Source: Planctomycetota bacterium (GTDB lineage: Bacteria; Planctomycetota; GCA-002687715). From it: a DNA stretch of 64,000 bases. The stretch covers positions 124,001 to 188,000 of the forward strand of contig SIAO01000003.1 of the NCBI GenBank assembly GCA_009691765.1, in the 5' to 3' direction. Below the pieces are notes generated by a model. That model was not told the DNA's origin and did no database searches. It saw only the letters and a list, made by a program, of their open reading frames with translations. The position numbers were made by a program, and so were the translations under genes. Shown here one piece after another: positions 8,277 through 15,510 of this stretch; position 1 is the stretch's first letter, and each line of letters begins with the position of its first letter.

Positions 8277-9650
8277 TCAGGGGCGCAACGAGATGCCGTA
8301 CTCGGCGAGCCGCTGCTTCAATTCATTGGTGGTGGTTTGCCCGCAGTTTTTGAGCGCGAGGAATTCGCTCTCGTTGTGCTGCAACACATCCGACACCGTG
8401 ACGATGCGCAGCGTGGCCAAAGCCTTGCGCAAACGGATGGACAAGTCCATGTCCGCGAAAACCTTGGAGAGCACTGCAGGGTCAACGCCCGGTGGCAGCT
8501 CGAGCGGTTGTTCTTCAGCCGGGAGGCCTTCGACAGGCTCGCCGCTGAACTCCGCAGGCAGTTCATCCACAGCGAGATCCATGCCGAGACGCAGCCCGCG
8601 ATCGCCGAGCAGTTTCTTGATCTCGATGAGGCTGGTTTCACCGAAATTGCGGAAACCCATGAGCTCCGGTTCGGTCTTCACCACCAAGTCGCCGAGGGTT
8701 TCGACACCCATGTTGCTCAAGCAATTGCGCGAGCGAACCGACATGTCGAAGTCGGCGATGGGAACCCGCAGCATCTGGGCGCGACGATCGCTCTTTTGCT
8801 CGGTTTCTTCATCGAACGTCATGTTGATGGAAGCGCGGGCATCTAGGAGATAGGCGTTGGCGCGTGAGTGCAGTGGATGCGCGTCGAGCACGCGGCGGTA
8901 GCAGCGCACAGCCTCGTCCCATTCGCCGCGATCTTCATGAATGACGCCGAGATTGATGATCGCGTGCGTGTCGGCAGGGCGCATGGCCGTCAGGCGCTTG
9001 TACAGCGTCACGGCTTCGTCTTCGCGACCGGCGAGATCGAGTTCGAAGGCGTAGCGCAACAGCGTTGCGCGGTGGGTCGGATCCATCTCAAGAGCTGAGC
9101 GGTAGGCATTCTCAGCGTCGGCGTGTTCGCCGTCGGCAGAGTGGATGCGCCCTTCGACATAGCGGCCATGGGCACCCGTCTTGAATTCGTTGGAGGCATC
9201 CGCGAACGCTTTGCGCACCGTTTCGATCTCGTGATCGAAGAGCAGCGCTTCCAAGTAGAGCGCCTGAACGCGAGCATCGGTGCGACGCTCCGCGAGGTTG
9301 GCGAGAGTGGCTGCCGCTAAATCGGGGCGGCGCATGGGATGAGCACCTTTTTCAGAGACAGCGCCCTTCAGGCAGCAGTCCGCTTTGGCGTAGGCAACGA
9401 CGCATTCGGAAGCGTCACATGTCGCCAACAATGCGAAGGCACGAGGGGTGTGACCAAGCACCCAGCGCGCCAGCCCGGCGATGCGTGCGGCTGCGCTTTC
9501 GTCGCCCATTTCATTCAGCTTCATGGCGAACGCGCGCCGCAGGATTGGATCAGCAAGTACAGATTGCTTGACCGCCAGCATGGCATCCAGCGAGAGTTTC
9601 TTCTCGGCGGTCCAATTCCAAACGGTGGACGCCTCGGTCGTAGTAGTCAT
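8277..9650 (-). CDS. TPR protein with two C-terminal RNA-polymerase alpha-CTD-like domains
   Basis: A 457-residue soluble protein. Residues about 1-280 contain tetratricopeptide-like helical repeats (AENAYRSALEMDPTHRATLL; AIINLGVIHEDRGEWDEAVR; CYRRVLDAHPLHSRANAYLL). Residues about 297-355 closely resemble the C-terminal domain of the polymerase alpha subunit (MSVRSRNCLSNMGVETLGDL; FRNFGETSLIEIKKLL; RGLRLGM), keeping the Arg, Asn and Cys that bind the UP-element minor groove in E. coli alpha (R265, N268, C269). A second, weaker copy ends the protein (DLSIRLRKALATLRIVTVSD; LKNCGQTTTNELKQRL). The ATG at 9650 has AGGA upstream; a longer frame begins at a TTG and lacks support. Proteins of this build are known from planctomycetes. 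The role is unknown, perhaps transcription-related. Confidence 0.82.
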   Translation of the reverse strand: MTTTTEASTVWNWTAEKKLSLDAMLAVKQSVLADPILRRAFAMKLNEMGDESAAARIAGLARWVLGHTPRAFALLATCDASECVVAYAKADCCLKGAVSEKGAHPMRRPDLAAATLANLAERRTDARVQALYLEALLFDHEIETVRKAFADASNEFKTGAHGRYVEGRIHSADGEHADAENAYRSALEMDPTHRATLLRYAFELDLAGREDEAVTLYKRLTAMRPADTHAIINLGVIHEDRGEWDEAVRCYRRVLDAHPLHSRANAYLLDARASINMTFDEETEQKSDRRAQMLRVPIADFDMSVRSRNCLSNMGVETLGDLVVKTEPELMGFRNFGETSLIEIKKLLGDRGLRLGMDLAVDELPAEFSGEPVEGLPAEEQPLELPPGVDPAVLSKVFADMDLSIRLRKALATLRIVTVSDVLQHNESEFLALKNCGQTTTNELKQRLAEYGISLRP

Positions 9651-9740
9651 GCTATGGCTCGTCCTGAAGTGATGCGATTTCGATTGAATGCCCCGCCGCA
9701 GCCTTGGTGGATCGCACTGCACCAGCACCCTGCGGGGGTT

Positions 9741-9761
9741 GCCCATGATGAAGTCATGGGC
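9741..9761. other. Perfect 8-bp inverted repeat in divergent intergenic region
   Basis: GCCCATGA, a 5-base loop (TGAAG), then TCATGGGC, at 9741-9761 in the 272-base gap between the divergent TPR/alpha-CTD gene and ffh. It lies 29 bases upstream of the candidate ffh -35 box and could be an operator or an RNA hairpin in the leader of the opposite gene. The rest of this gap (9651-9922) shows no convincing gene, although one plus-strand frame stays open through it. Confidence 0.35.
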
Positions 9762-9789
9762 GCTCATTTCAAGCCCCTCGTTTGGCGCG

Positions 9790-9818
9790 TTGTCGGCCTT
9801 TGGGGTGGCGGGTATCCT
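9790..9818 (+). promoter_or_regulatory. Candidate promoter for the ffh gene run
   Basis: TTGTCG at 9790-9795 and TATCCT at 9813-9818 are 17 bases apart, each with four of six consensus matches. Transcription would start near 9825, giving a leader of about 98 bases before the ffh ATG. It is the only well-spaced pair noticed in this gap. Confidence 0.45.
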
Positions 9819-9922
9819 GCGCGGCCCGTCGCCGGGGCGGGGCACGCCCTATCCTCATGCTGGGGCAAGGTCTTGCGCTGTGCATCCCTGGCACCAAACC
9901 CGTACGAGTCCTCACTGCCTTC

Positions 9923-11389
9923 ATGTTTGATTCCCTCACTAAAGGATTCCAGAACCTCTTTCGTCGCTTCACTGGCGATACGAAGCTGACGGAAGAGAAC
10001 ATCCAAGAGGCGTTACGTGAGGTGCGCTTGGCCCTGCTTGGCGCCGACGTGAGTTTGCAGGTGGCACGCGATTTTCTCGCACGCGTGCGCACTCAAGCTG
10101 TGGGGCAGATGGTGGTTGAGGGAGTGAATCCCGGGCAGATGCTGGTGAAGATCCTGAGCGACGAGCTGACCGCACTCATGGGGACGGAAGCCGCGCCGCT
10201 CTTGCGCTCCGACAGCCCCCCGACCGTGATTCTCATGGCCGGATTGCAAGGCGCGGGCAAGACCACCACGTGCGCCAAGCTGGCGCTGCGCTTGAAGAAG
10301 GAACATCGCAAGGTGCTGTTGGTGGCTGCGGATTTACAGCGCCCCGCAGCCGTGGAACAGCTAAAGGTGCTCGGTGCCGACCTCGATATCGCTGTACATG
10401 CGGAAGGCGGCAAGCGTCCGCCCGAAGTTTGCGCTGCGGCGCTGGAGCGTGCGCGGCGTGAGGGTTTCGACACGGTTATCCTCGACACAGCAGGCCGTTT
10501 GCATGTCGATGACGAGCTCATGCGTGAAGTGGTTGAGATCGCTCAGCGCACGAAGCCGACAGAAGTGTTGTTGGTCTGTGACGCCATGACAGGTCAAGAC
10601 GCGGTCAACTCGGCCAAAGCTTTCGATTTGCGCTTGGCTCTGACGGGCGTGATTCTGACCAAACTCGATGGTGATGCGCGTGGCGGAGCAGCCATGAGCA
10701 TCCGTGCGGTCACTGGCAAACCCATCAAGTTTGTTGGGACGGGCGAGAAAGCCGACCGCTTGGATGTGTTCCACCCCGGGCGCATGGCCGAACGCATCCT
10801 TGGCATGGGTGACGTGGTGAGTTTGGTGGAGCGCGCCCAGGAAGTCATCGACGATCGCGAGGCTAAAGAGCAGGCCGAGAAGATGTTCCTCGGTTCCTTC
10901 ACGCTGCAGGATTTCCTCGGCATGATCGAGAAAGTCCGCTCCATGGGGCCTTTGAAGGACATCATGGCCATGCTGCCGGGCATGAGCAGCCAGATGGAAG
11001 GCATGAACGTGGACGAGAAGGAGTTCGATCGCTCTCGCGCCATGATTCAGTCCATGACATCGCAGGAGCGGACCCACCCCGAGATCATCAACCATTCGCG
11101 GCGCCAACGCATCGCTTCTGGTTCTGGGACCACCGGGGAGCAGGTTGATGGGTTGCTGCGCAACTTCCGCAACCTCAGGAAGCAGATGCAGTCCATGCGT
11201 AAGATGGGCATGCTGAGCGGCCTTTTGGATCCCTCCAAGGGGCTGCGCAAAGAGAAACAACGTGAGTTAGAACGGATGCAAGCGTTGGGCGTCAACCCGC
11301 TCGACACGCATCAAGTGAAGGCATTCCGCGCTCACCTCCAGAGGGAGGATCGAGCGAAGGCTAGGAAGAACAAGCGACGTAAGCGCTGA
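9923..11389 (+). CDS. ffh: Signal recognition particle protein Ffh
   Basis: A 488-residue GTPase that binds signal sequences and 4.5S RNA to deliver nascent membrane proteins to FtsY. N domain (MFDSLTKGFQNLFRRF), G domain with G1 GLQGAGKTTT, DTAGRLHVDDE, TKLDGDARGG and GTGEKADRLDVF, and a Met-rich M domain (DFLGMIEKVRSMGPL; IMAMLPGMSSQMEGM; LLRNFRNLRKQMQSMRKMG). The ATG at 9923 aligns with the family N-terminus; frame upstream is spurious. No strong Shine-Dalgarno is seen. It heads a long run of co-oriented, closely packed genes and is followed 13 bases later by rpsP, a classic ffh-rpsP pairing. The tail is Lys/Arg-rich. Confidence 0.97.
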   Translation: MFDSLTKGFQNLFRRFTGDTKLTEENIQEALREVRLALLGADVSLQVARDFLARVRTQAVGQMVVEGVNPGQMLVKILSDELTALMGTEAAPLLRSDSPPTVILMAGLQGAGKTTTCAKLALRLKKEHRKVLLVAADLQRPAAVEQLKVLGADLDIAVHAEGGKRPPEVCAAALERARREGFDTVILDTAGRLHVDDELMREVVEIAQRTKPTEVLLVCDAMTGQDAVNSAKAFDLRLALTGVILTKLDGDARGGAAMSIRAVTGKPIKFVGTGEKADRLDVFHPGRMAERILGMGDVVSLVERAQEVIDDREAKEQAEKMFLGSFTLQDFLGMIEKVRSMGPLKDIMAMLPGMSSQMEGMNVDEKEFDRSRAMIQSMTSQERTHPEIINHSRRQRIASGSGTTGEQVDGLLRNFRNLRKQMQSMRKMGMLSGLLDPSKGLRKEKQRELERMQALGVNPLDTHQVKAFRAHLQREDRAKARKNKRRKR

Positions 11390-11402
11390 AAGAGGGTTTG
11401 CG

Positions 11403-11765
11403 ATGTCCGTGAAGATCAGATTGACCCGTATCGGGCGTATCCACCGCCCCTTCTACCGCATCGGTGTGTACGACTCGCGCACGGCGCGCGACGGCAAGGC
11501 TTTGGAGTACGTCGGGCACTACGACCCGGTCGGCACCACCGCTGAACCCGTGCGTGTCGATATCGAACGCGTGCAGGCTTGGATCGCCAAGGGCGCTGAA
11601 GTGACCGATCAAGTTGGTCGCTTGCTCAAAGGCGCTGGCGTGCCCACTTCGAAGCGCGTGCGCAACACCACGCGCAATAAGGCCCACGCTGAGAAGCGTA
11701 AGACTTCGCGCGCTGCGAAGAAGACCGCGAAGAAGACCGCTAAGAAGACCACGAAGAAGTCCTGA
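11403..11765 (+). CDS. rpsP: 30S ribosomal protein bS16 with basic C-terminal tail
   Basis: A 120-residue protein. It starts with the bS16 signature VKIRLTRIGRIHRPFYRIGV, then the YDSRTARDGKALEYVGHYDP and VDIERVQAWIAKGAEVTDQV regions. The bacterial core is about 80-90 residues; here a Lys/Ala/Thr-rich tail of about 25-30 residues follows (AAKKTAKKTAKKTTKKS), encoded by near-perfect 12-base repeats. GAGGG lies about six bases before the ATG. Location directly after ffh is conserved in many bacteria. The tail resembles histone-H1-like sequence and may contact RNA. Confidence 0.95.
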   Translation: MSVKIRLTRIGRIHRPFYRIGVYDSRTARDGKALEYVGHYDPVGTTAEPVRVDIERVQAWIAKGAEVTDQVGRLLKGAGVPTSKRVRNTTRNKAHAEKRKTSRAAKKTAKKTAKKTTKKS

Positions 11766-11770
11766 AGCTC

Positions 11771-12592
11771 ATGACCGCACGCGACAGCCGCAGCCTGTTG
11801 GAGGTGCTTGAGCACCATTACGGCGACCTCGAGTCTCGCGAGAGCCTCGGAGACGGCGTTCCGCTGACTCGCGTGATTTTGCTCTTGCTTGCTCGGGGCA
11901 GCAAAGTCCGGCAAGCGACGCAGGTGCTGGAGCGCTTGCAAGCGGAATACGTTGATTGGAACGAATTGCGTGTGACGCCGACCTACGAGCTGCGCAAGCA
12001 TCTGCGCACTCTTGAGCATGCCGCTCCTGCAGTTGCCAGCAGCAAGGCTGAACCCGCAGACAGCTCCAAGGAAGGCCGCATTGCCGCGCCTGAGGTCCGT
12101 GCCGATAAGGCCGACCAAATCCGCGAACTGCTTTCCACGGTGTTCAACCGCTTCAATAAGCTGTCGCTGGACTTCATGCGCGAAGGCAGCAGTGAGCCCG
12201 ATGCGCCGCGCAAGCGCGCCAAGTTTTCGCAGTGGCTGGAAGATCATCAGCCGGCGATCGAACTGATGCTCGCCAGTTATTGCGGTGGCAAAATGGACCC
12301 TGCGACTTCATCGCTGGTGCAGCGCGTTATCCAGCGCATTGGTTGGACTCGCGGCAAGACCGGCGCAGTGGCCACGCGTGCGGCGTTGTTAGCGCACGGT
12401 GAAGGTCTGCCACCTCTCGCTTTGCAGTGGCGATTCGCACAACTTGCTGCGCATGTGTGCCATGCGCGCACTCCAGAGTGTGGCGCGTGCCCTGTCGCCG
12501 CTAGTTGTGCCGTCGGACGCAAAACGGTGAAACCTGTGAAAGCGAAAGCGCCCGCAGCGGTGCGTAAGACGGCAGCGCGAGTCCGGAAGTGA
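11771..12592 (+). CDS. Endonuclease III-like protein with Fe-S loop but no helix-hairpin-helix
   Basis: A 273-residue protein of uncertain role. Cysteines 230, 237, 240 and 246 have the spacing C-x6-C-x2-C-x5-C, exactly that of the [4Fe-4S] loop of endonuclease III/MutY. The N-terminal TRVILLLLARGSKVRQATQV region and the later SSLVQRVIQRIGW region can be aligned with the start of the EndoIII fold and with its VDTHVxRVxxRLG strand. However, the LPGVGRKTA helix-hairpin-helix that carries the catalytic lysine is absent; that place reads HQPAIELMLASYCGGK. A charged linker (about residues 92-115) and a basic tail are extra. It lies between rpsP and maf, overlapping maf by four bases. Probably a divergent DNA-binding relative rather than an active glycosylase. 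Confidence 0.62.
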   Translation: MTARDSRSLLEVLEHHYGDLESRESLGDGVPLTRVILLLLARGSKVRQATQVLERLQAEYVDWNELRVTPTYELRKHLRTLEHAAPAVASSKAEPADSSKEGRIAAPEVRADKADQIRELLSTVFNRFNKLSLDFMREGSSEPDAPRKRAKFSQWLEDHQPAIELMLASYCGGKMDPATSSLVQRVIQRIGWTRGKTGAVATRAALLAHGEGLPPLALQWRFAQLAAHVCHARTPECGACPVAASCAVGRKTVKPVKAKAPAAVRKTAARVRK

Positions 12593-13158
12593 CCACGCTG
12601 CACCTCGCCTCGCGCTCGCCGCGTAGGCGGGAGTTGCTTACGCAGGCAGGCATCTCGTTTGAATGTGTCGATGGTGATGTGGACGAGAGTCTGCAGCCGG
12701 GCACACTTCCCGAAACTGCGGTGTGTCGTTTGGCGGAAGCCAAAGCTCGCGCTGGTGCCCAACACGTTCCCGCAGGGTTAGTCCTTGGCGCCGACACGCT
12801 CGTGGCACTTGAAGACACCATTCTCGGCAAGCCGACGGATCGCGTCGATGCGCGCCGCATGCTCAGCGCATTGAGTGGACGCAGGCATCGTGTGCTCACG
12901 GGCGTGTGCGTTCTTGATGCGTCTTCGGGCAGAGTTTGCAGCGCGTATTCTTGCACCTTCGTGACCATGCGAACGCTGGATCCACAAGAGATTGCTGCGT
13001 ACGTCGACAGCGGCGAAGCGGACGACAAGGCCGGCGCCTACGCGATTCAAGAGCACGGCGACCGCTTCGTCACCTGTCTCGAAGGTGACTGGGACAACGT
13101 TGTGGGTTTGCCTCTGCGTTTGGTGCGCCGCTTGCTCGCGGAGATTGCGCAGCCATGA
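12589..13158 (+). CDS. maf: Maf-family nucleotide pyrophosphatase
   Basis: A 189-residue enzyme that hydrolyses non-canonical or methylated nucleoside triphosphates (house-cleaning; named for septum inhibition on overexpression). Motifs: N-terminal LASRSPRRRELLTQAGI, the VLGADTLVALEDTILGKPTD core, the SGRRHRVLTGV segment, and EADDKAGAYAIQEHG near the C-terminus. The start is GTG at 12589 within the preceding stop (GTGA). The next gene overlaps by four bases. Length is typical (about 190-200). Which of the Maf subtypes (dTTP/UTP or m7GTP) cannot be settled by eye. Confidence 0.93.
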   Translation: MTTLHLASRSPRRRELLTQAGISFECVDGDVDESLQPGTLPETAVCRLAEAKARAGAQHVPAGLVLGADTLVALEDTILGKPTDRVDARRMLSALSGRRHRVLTGVCVLDASSGRVCSAYSCTFVTMRTLDPQEIAAYVDSGEADDKAGAYAIQEHGDRFVTCLEGDWDNVVGLPLRLVRRLLAEIAQP

Positions 13159-13742
13159 ACTCTCAGAGCAGCGCACTCGCGATGGCGGGCGGCGGTCTCG
13201 CAGCCTTGTTGGTGTTGGTGTGCTCATGGTCGGAGCAGGGGCCAGTGTCAAGCCTCGGTGATCCTCTTGTGGGGCGCAGTCTCGATAGCGCAGATACCAC
13301 GTCAAGGTCCCTGCTCGACCCGGAATTGCGCCCAGCCGAAGACATCCGTCGCAGTCGCGTTGCTGTGGCCTTGGAAGCGCAACTCCCCGCACTCCTTGCG
13401 GCTCCGACCTTCGACAAGGTCGTGCTGCATGGACTCGATGCGGCACCGCCGGCGGTGCACGAAGAAGAGGGGCCCGCGTGGCACGTCGTGCTTGACACGC
13501 TGGGTGCCATCGAAGTCACTCCGCGAGCACGCGTGGGGCGTGCTGGCTCGCCTTTGGGCAGCAACGCGCAACAGGCGACGGCCATTCATGTGCTGTTGCC
13601 GGAGGCAGCGCAGTTCGGCGCGGCACGCCAACGCAGCCTCGGCGATCTGTTGCGTCAGCTCCTGCGGCGCGTGCGTCGCGGGCCTGAAGCGCTCAGCATT
13701 TCGGGTGTCCCAGTCGCGCTTGGCGCGGGGTGGTGGCCATGA
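13155..13742 (+). CDS. Hypothetical exported or membrane-anchored protein
   Basis: A 195-residue protein not recognised as any family. The N-terminus (SALAMAGGGLAALLVLVCSW) is a hydrophobic segment that could be a signal peptide or anchor. The rest is soluble, Ala/Arg-rich, with VVLHGLDAAPPAVHEEEGPA and a final GVPVALGAGWWP. It overlaps maf by four bases and the DUF192 lipoprotein gene by four bases, so it is almost certainly translated as part of the run. Role unknown; envelope location is inferred. Confidence 0.6.
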   Translation: MNSQSSALAMAGGGLAALLVLVCSWSEQGPVSSLGDPLVGRSLDSADTTSRSLLDPELRPAEDIRRSRVAVALEAQLPALLAAPTFDKVVLHGLDAAPPAVHEEEGPAWHVVLDTLGAIEVTPRARVGRAGSPLGSNAQQATAIHVLLPEAAQFGAARQRSLGDLLRQLLRRVRRGPEALSISGVPVALGAGWWP

Positions 13743-14230
13743 GATTGTTGCCTCTGCTCCTTGTCGTTGGTTTCGCTGCTTGCAGCAACTCGCAGCCTGC
13801 GCAGCCAGGGCCACGGCCCGTGGTGCCGACGCGTGCTGGCTTTGTGTCGATGCGTGTTGAAGATCATCTCGTGCATGTGCTGGTCGCAAGTGATGAAGCC
13901 TCGCGTGGGCGCGGGCTTGCGGGCCACAGTGTTCTTGCAGCCGATGAAGGCATGTTGTTCGTGTATCCCGAAGCAGCACCGCGCTCGTTTTGGATGCAAG
14001 GGTGCCTGCTAGCGCTCGACATTGTGTTTCTTGATGCGCAGGCTCGCGTACTCAATGTGGTCACGTTGCCGCCACCGGCGGTGGGGACAACGGCGGAGAA
14101 GTTGCCGACCGCAAGATCTGTCATGCCAGCGCGATACGTGCTCGAACTTCCCGCCGGGACATTCGCGCGCTTGGGGCTTGGCGCTGGTGCGCACTGCACT
14201 TTGCCCACGCTGCAAGGGAAGCAACCATGA
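13739..14230 (+). CDS. DUF192 domain lipoprotein
   Basis: A 163-residue protein starting MRLLPLLLVVGFAACSNSQ: a lipoprotein-type signal with the modified cysteine at about residue 15. The body carries the DUF192 pattern: VHVLVASDEASRGRGLAGHS, GMLFVYPEAAPRSFWMQGC, LALDIVFLDAQARVLNVVTL, PARYVLELPAGTFARLGL. DUF192 proteins are small envelope or exported proteins without known enzymatic activity. The ATG overlaps the previous stop (ATGA); the following S41 protease gene overlaps by four bases. The family assignment is secure, the function is not. Confidence 0.85.
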   Translation: MRLLPLLLVVGFAACSNSQPAQPGPRPVVPTRAGFVSMRVEDHLVHVLVASDEASRGRGLAGHSVLAADEGMLFVYPEAAPRSFWMQGCLLALDIVFLDAQARVLNVVTLPPPAVGTTAEKLPTARSVMPARYVLELPAGTFARLGLGAGAHCTLPTLQGKQP

Positions 14231-15507
14231 AAGTCAAATTGGACGCGGTGTTGCTGTTCGTTGCAGCAAGTCTCTCCGTGGTGGCCGTGCTGGTGCTGAC
14301 CAACGATCTTTTGCCGCACGAAGGCTCTCCGGAAGCTGTCACCAAAGAAGTTGCTCGTCTCATCCGCGAAGAAGCTGTGGTTAGGCGCGATGATGCGGCG
14401 CTCGCGATCGCAGCCGCCAACGGCATGGCAGCGGCGCTGGATCCATATTCTGAAGCGTGGACGGCAGAGGAGAACTCAGCGCAGAGCCAGCGCACTGCTG
14501 GTCATTACGCCGGCATTGGTGTGATGCTCGGCGAGACAGCGCGTGGTCTCACGATTTTGGATGTTGCTGCTGGTGGTCCAGCTGCAGAAGTGGGTTTGCG
14601 TCCGCTCGATGCCGTTCTGGCGATCGACGGCATCGCGGTGCCAGAGGTGCAACCGATTGCGCATGTGCGCGGGCGCCTCGCCGGCGAGGCCGGATCCAAG
14701 GTCGTGCTGCGCGTGCGACGCGCGGACGGTGTCACCGTGCAGGACCTCGTGTTGCACCGCGCTACGGTGGATCAACCCAGCGCCTATGGCGCCATGATCG
14801 ATCCTGTGCGCAGACTTGGGATTCTCGTCGTGAAGAGTTTTTTCAAGAACACCGCGGAGCAGGCGCAAGTCGCGCTCGCGGAATTGAAAGCGGCCGGGCT
14901 CAAAGGCCTCGTGCTGGATTTACGCGACAATGGCGGCGGGTTGCTCGATGCAGGTGGCGACATCGCGCGGCTTTTTCTTGGTGGCGGCGTACTGCTCGTG
15001 CAAACGGTTGGTCGTGCAGGCTCACGAGCGTTGCATGCTGAAGTCGAATCACCCTTTGGAAACCTGCCCTTGGTGGTGTTGGTCGACGGACGAACGGCGT
15101 CTTCGGCCGAGGTCGTGGCCGCGGCGTTGCAAGACCACGGCCGAGCACCCTTGATCGGATCTCGCACGTACGGCAAAGGGGTGGTGCAACGCATCACCGC
15201 ACTACGCTCGCTGCCCGGAGCCGCTTTGCGCCTGACAGCCGCGCACCACTACGCACCGTCGGGCCGTTGCATTGAAAAGTCTATCGGTGTCGATCAGGCT
15301 TCCGCCGGGCGTGGCGGTCTCATTCCCGATGTGGCCGTGCCTATGGGTGCAGCTGCACAGATGGATGCAGACATCCTGCGCTCCTCGTGGCGCTATCTCC
15401 CCGAGGTGCGCGCGGAACTGCGCCCGCAGGGACCGGTGCAGGACGCTGCGTTGGATACAGCGCTGGCCATTCTGTGTGGCGAAGCTCCAGCAGACAGGAA
15501 ACTCTGA
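14227..15507 (+). CDS. S41 family C-terminal processing protease (CtpA-like, PDZ domain)
   Basis: A 426-residue exported serine protease. Order: N-terminal membrane anchor or signal (AVLLFVAASLSVVAVLVL), a helical region with DPYSEAW, a PDZ domain (YAGIGVMLGETARGLTILDV; GLRPLDAVLAIDGIAV), and the S41 catalytic domain (GLVLDLRDNGGGLLDAGGDI). Catalytic Ser lies in DGRTASSAEVVAAAL and Lys in GSRTYGKGVVQ, both present. Such proteases trim C-termini of envelope proteins. It overlaps the DUF192 gene by four bases and is followed three bases later by tsaD. The C-terminal part after IPDVAVPMG is short, as usual. Confidence 0.93.
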   Translation: MKVKLDAVLLFVAASLSVVAVLVLTNDLLPHEGSPEAVTKEVARLIREEAVVRRDDAALAIAAANGMAAALDPYSEAWTAEENSAQSQRTAGHYAGIGVMLGETARGLTILDVAAGGPAAEVGLRPLDAVLAIDGIAVPEVQPIAHVRGRLAGEAGSKVVLRVRRADGVTVQDLVLHRATVDQPSAYGAMIDPVRRLGILVVKSFFKNTAEQAQVALAELKAAGLKGLVLDLRDNGGGLLDAGGDIARLFLGGGVLLVQTVGRAGSRALHAEVESPFGNLPLVVLVDGRTASSAEVVAAALQDHGRAPLIGSRTYGKGVVQRITALRSLPGAALRLTAAHHYAPSGRCIEKSIGVDQASAGRGGLIPDVAVPMGAAAQMDADILRSSWRYLPEVRAELRPQGPVQDAALDTALAILCGEAPADRKL

Positions 15508-15510
15508 CCC

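Noticed and set aside
9658-9989. Plus-strand open frame through the TPR-ffh gap
   Set aside because: Trp/Pro/Gly-rich sequence with no motif, overlapping the ffh start and the candidate promoter.
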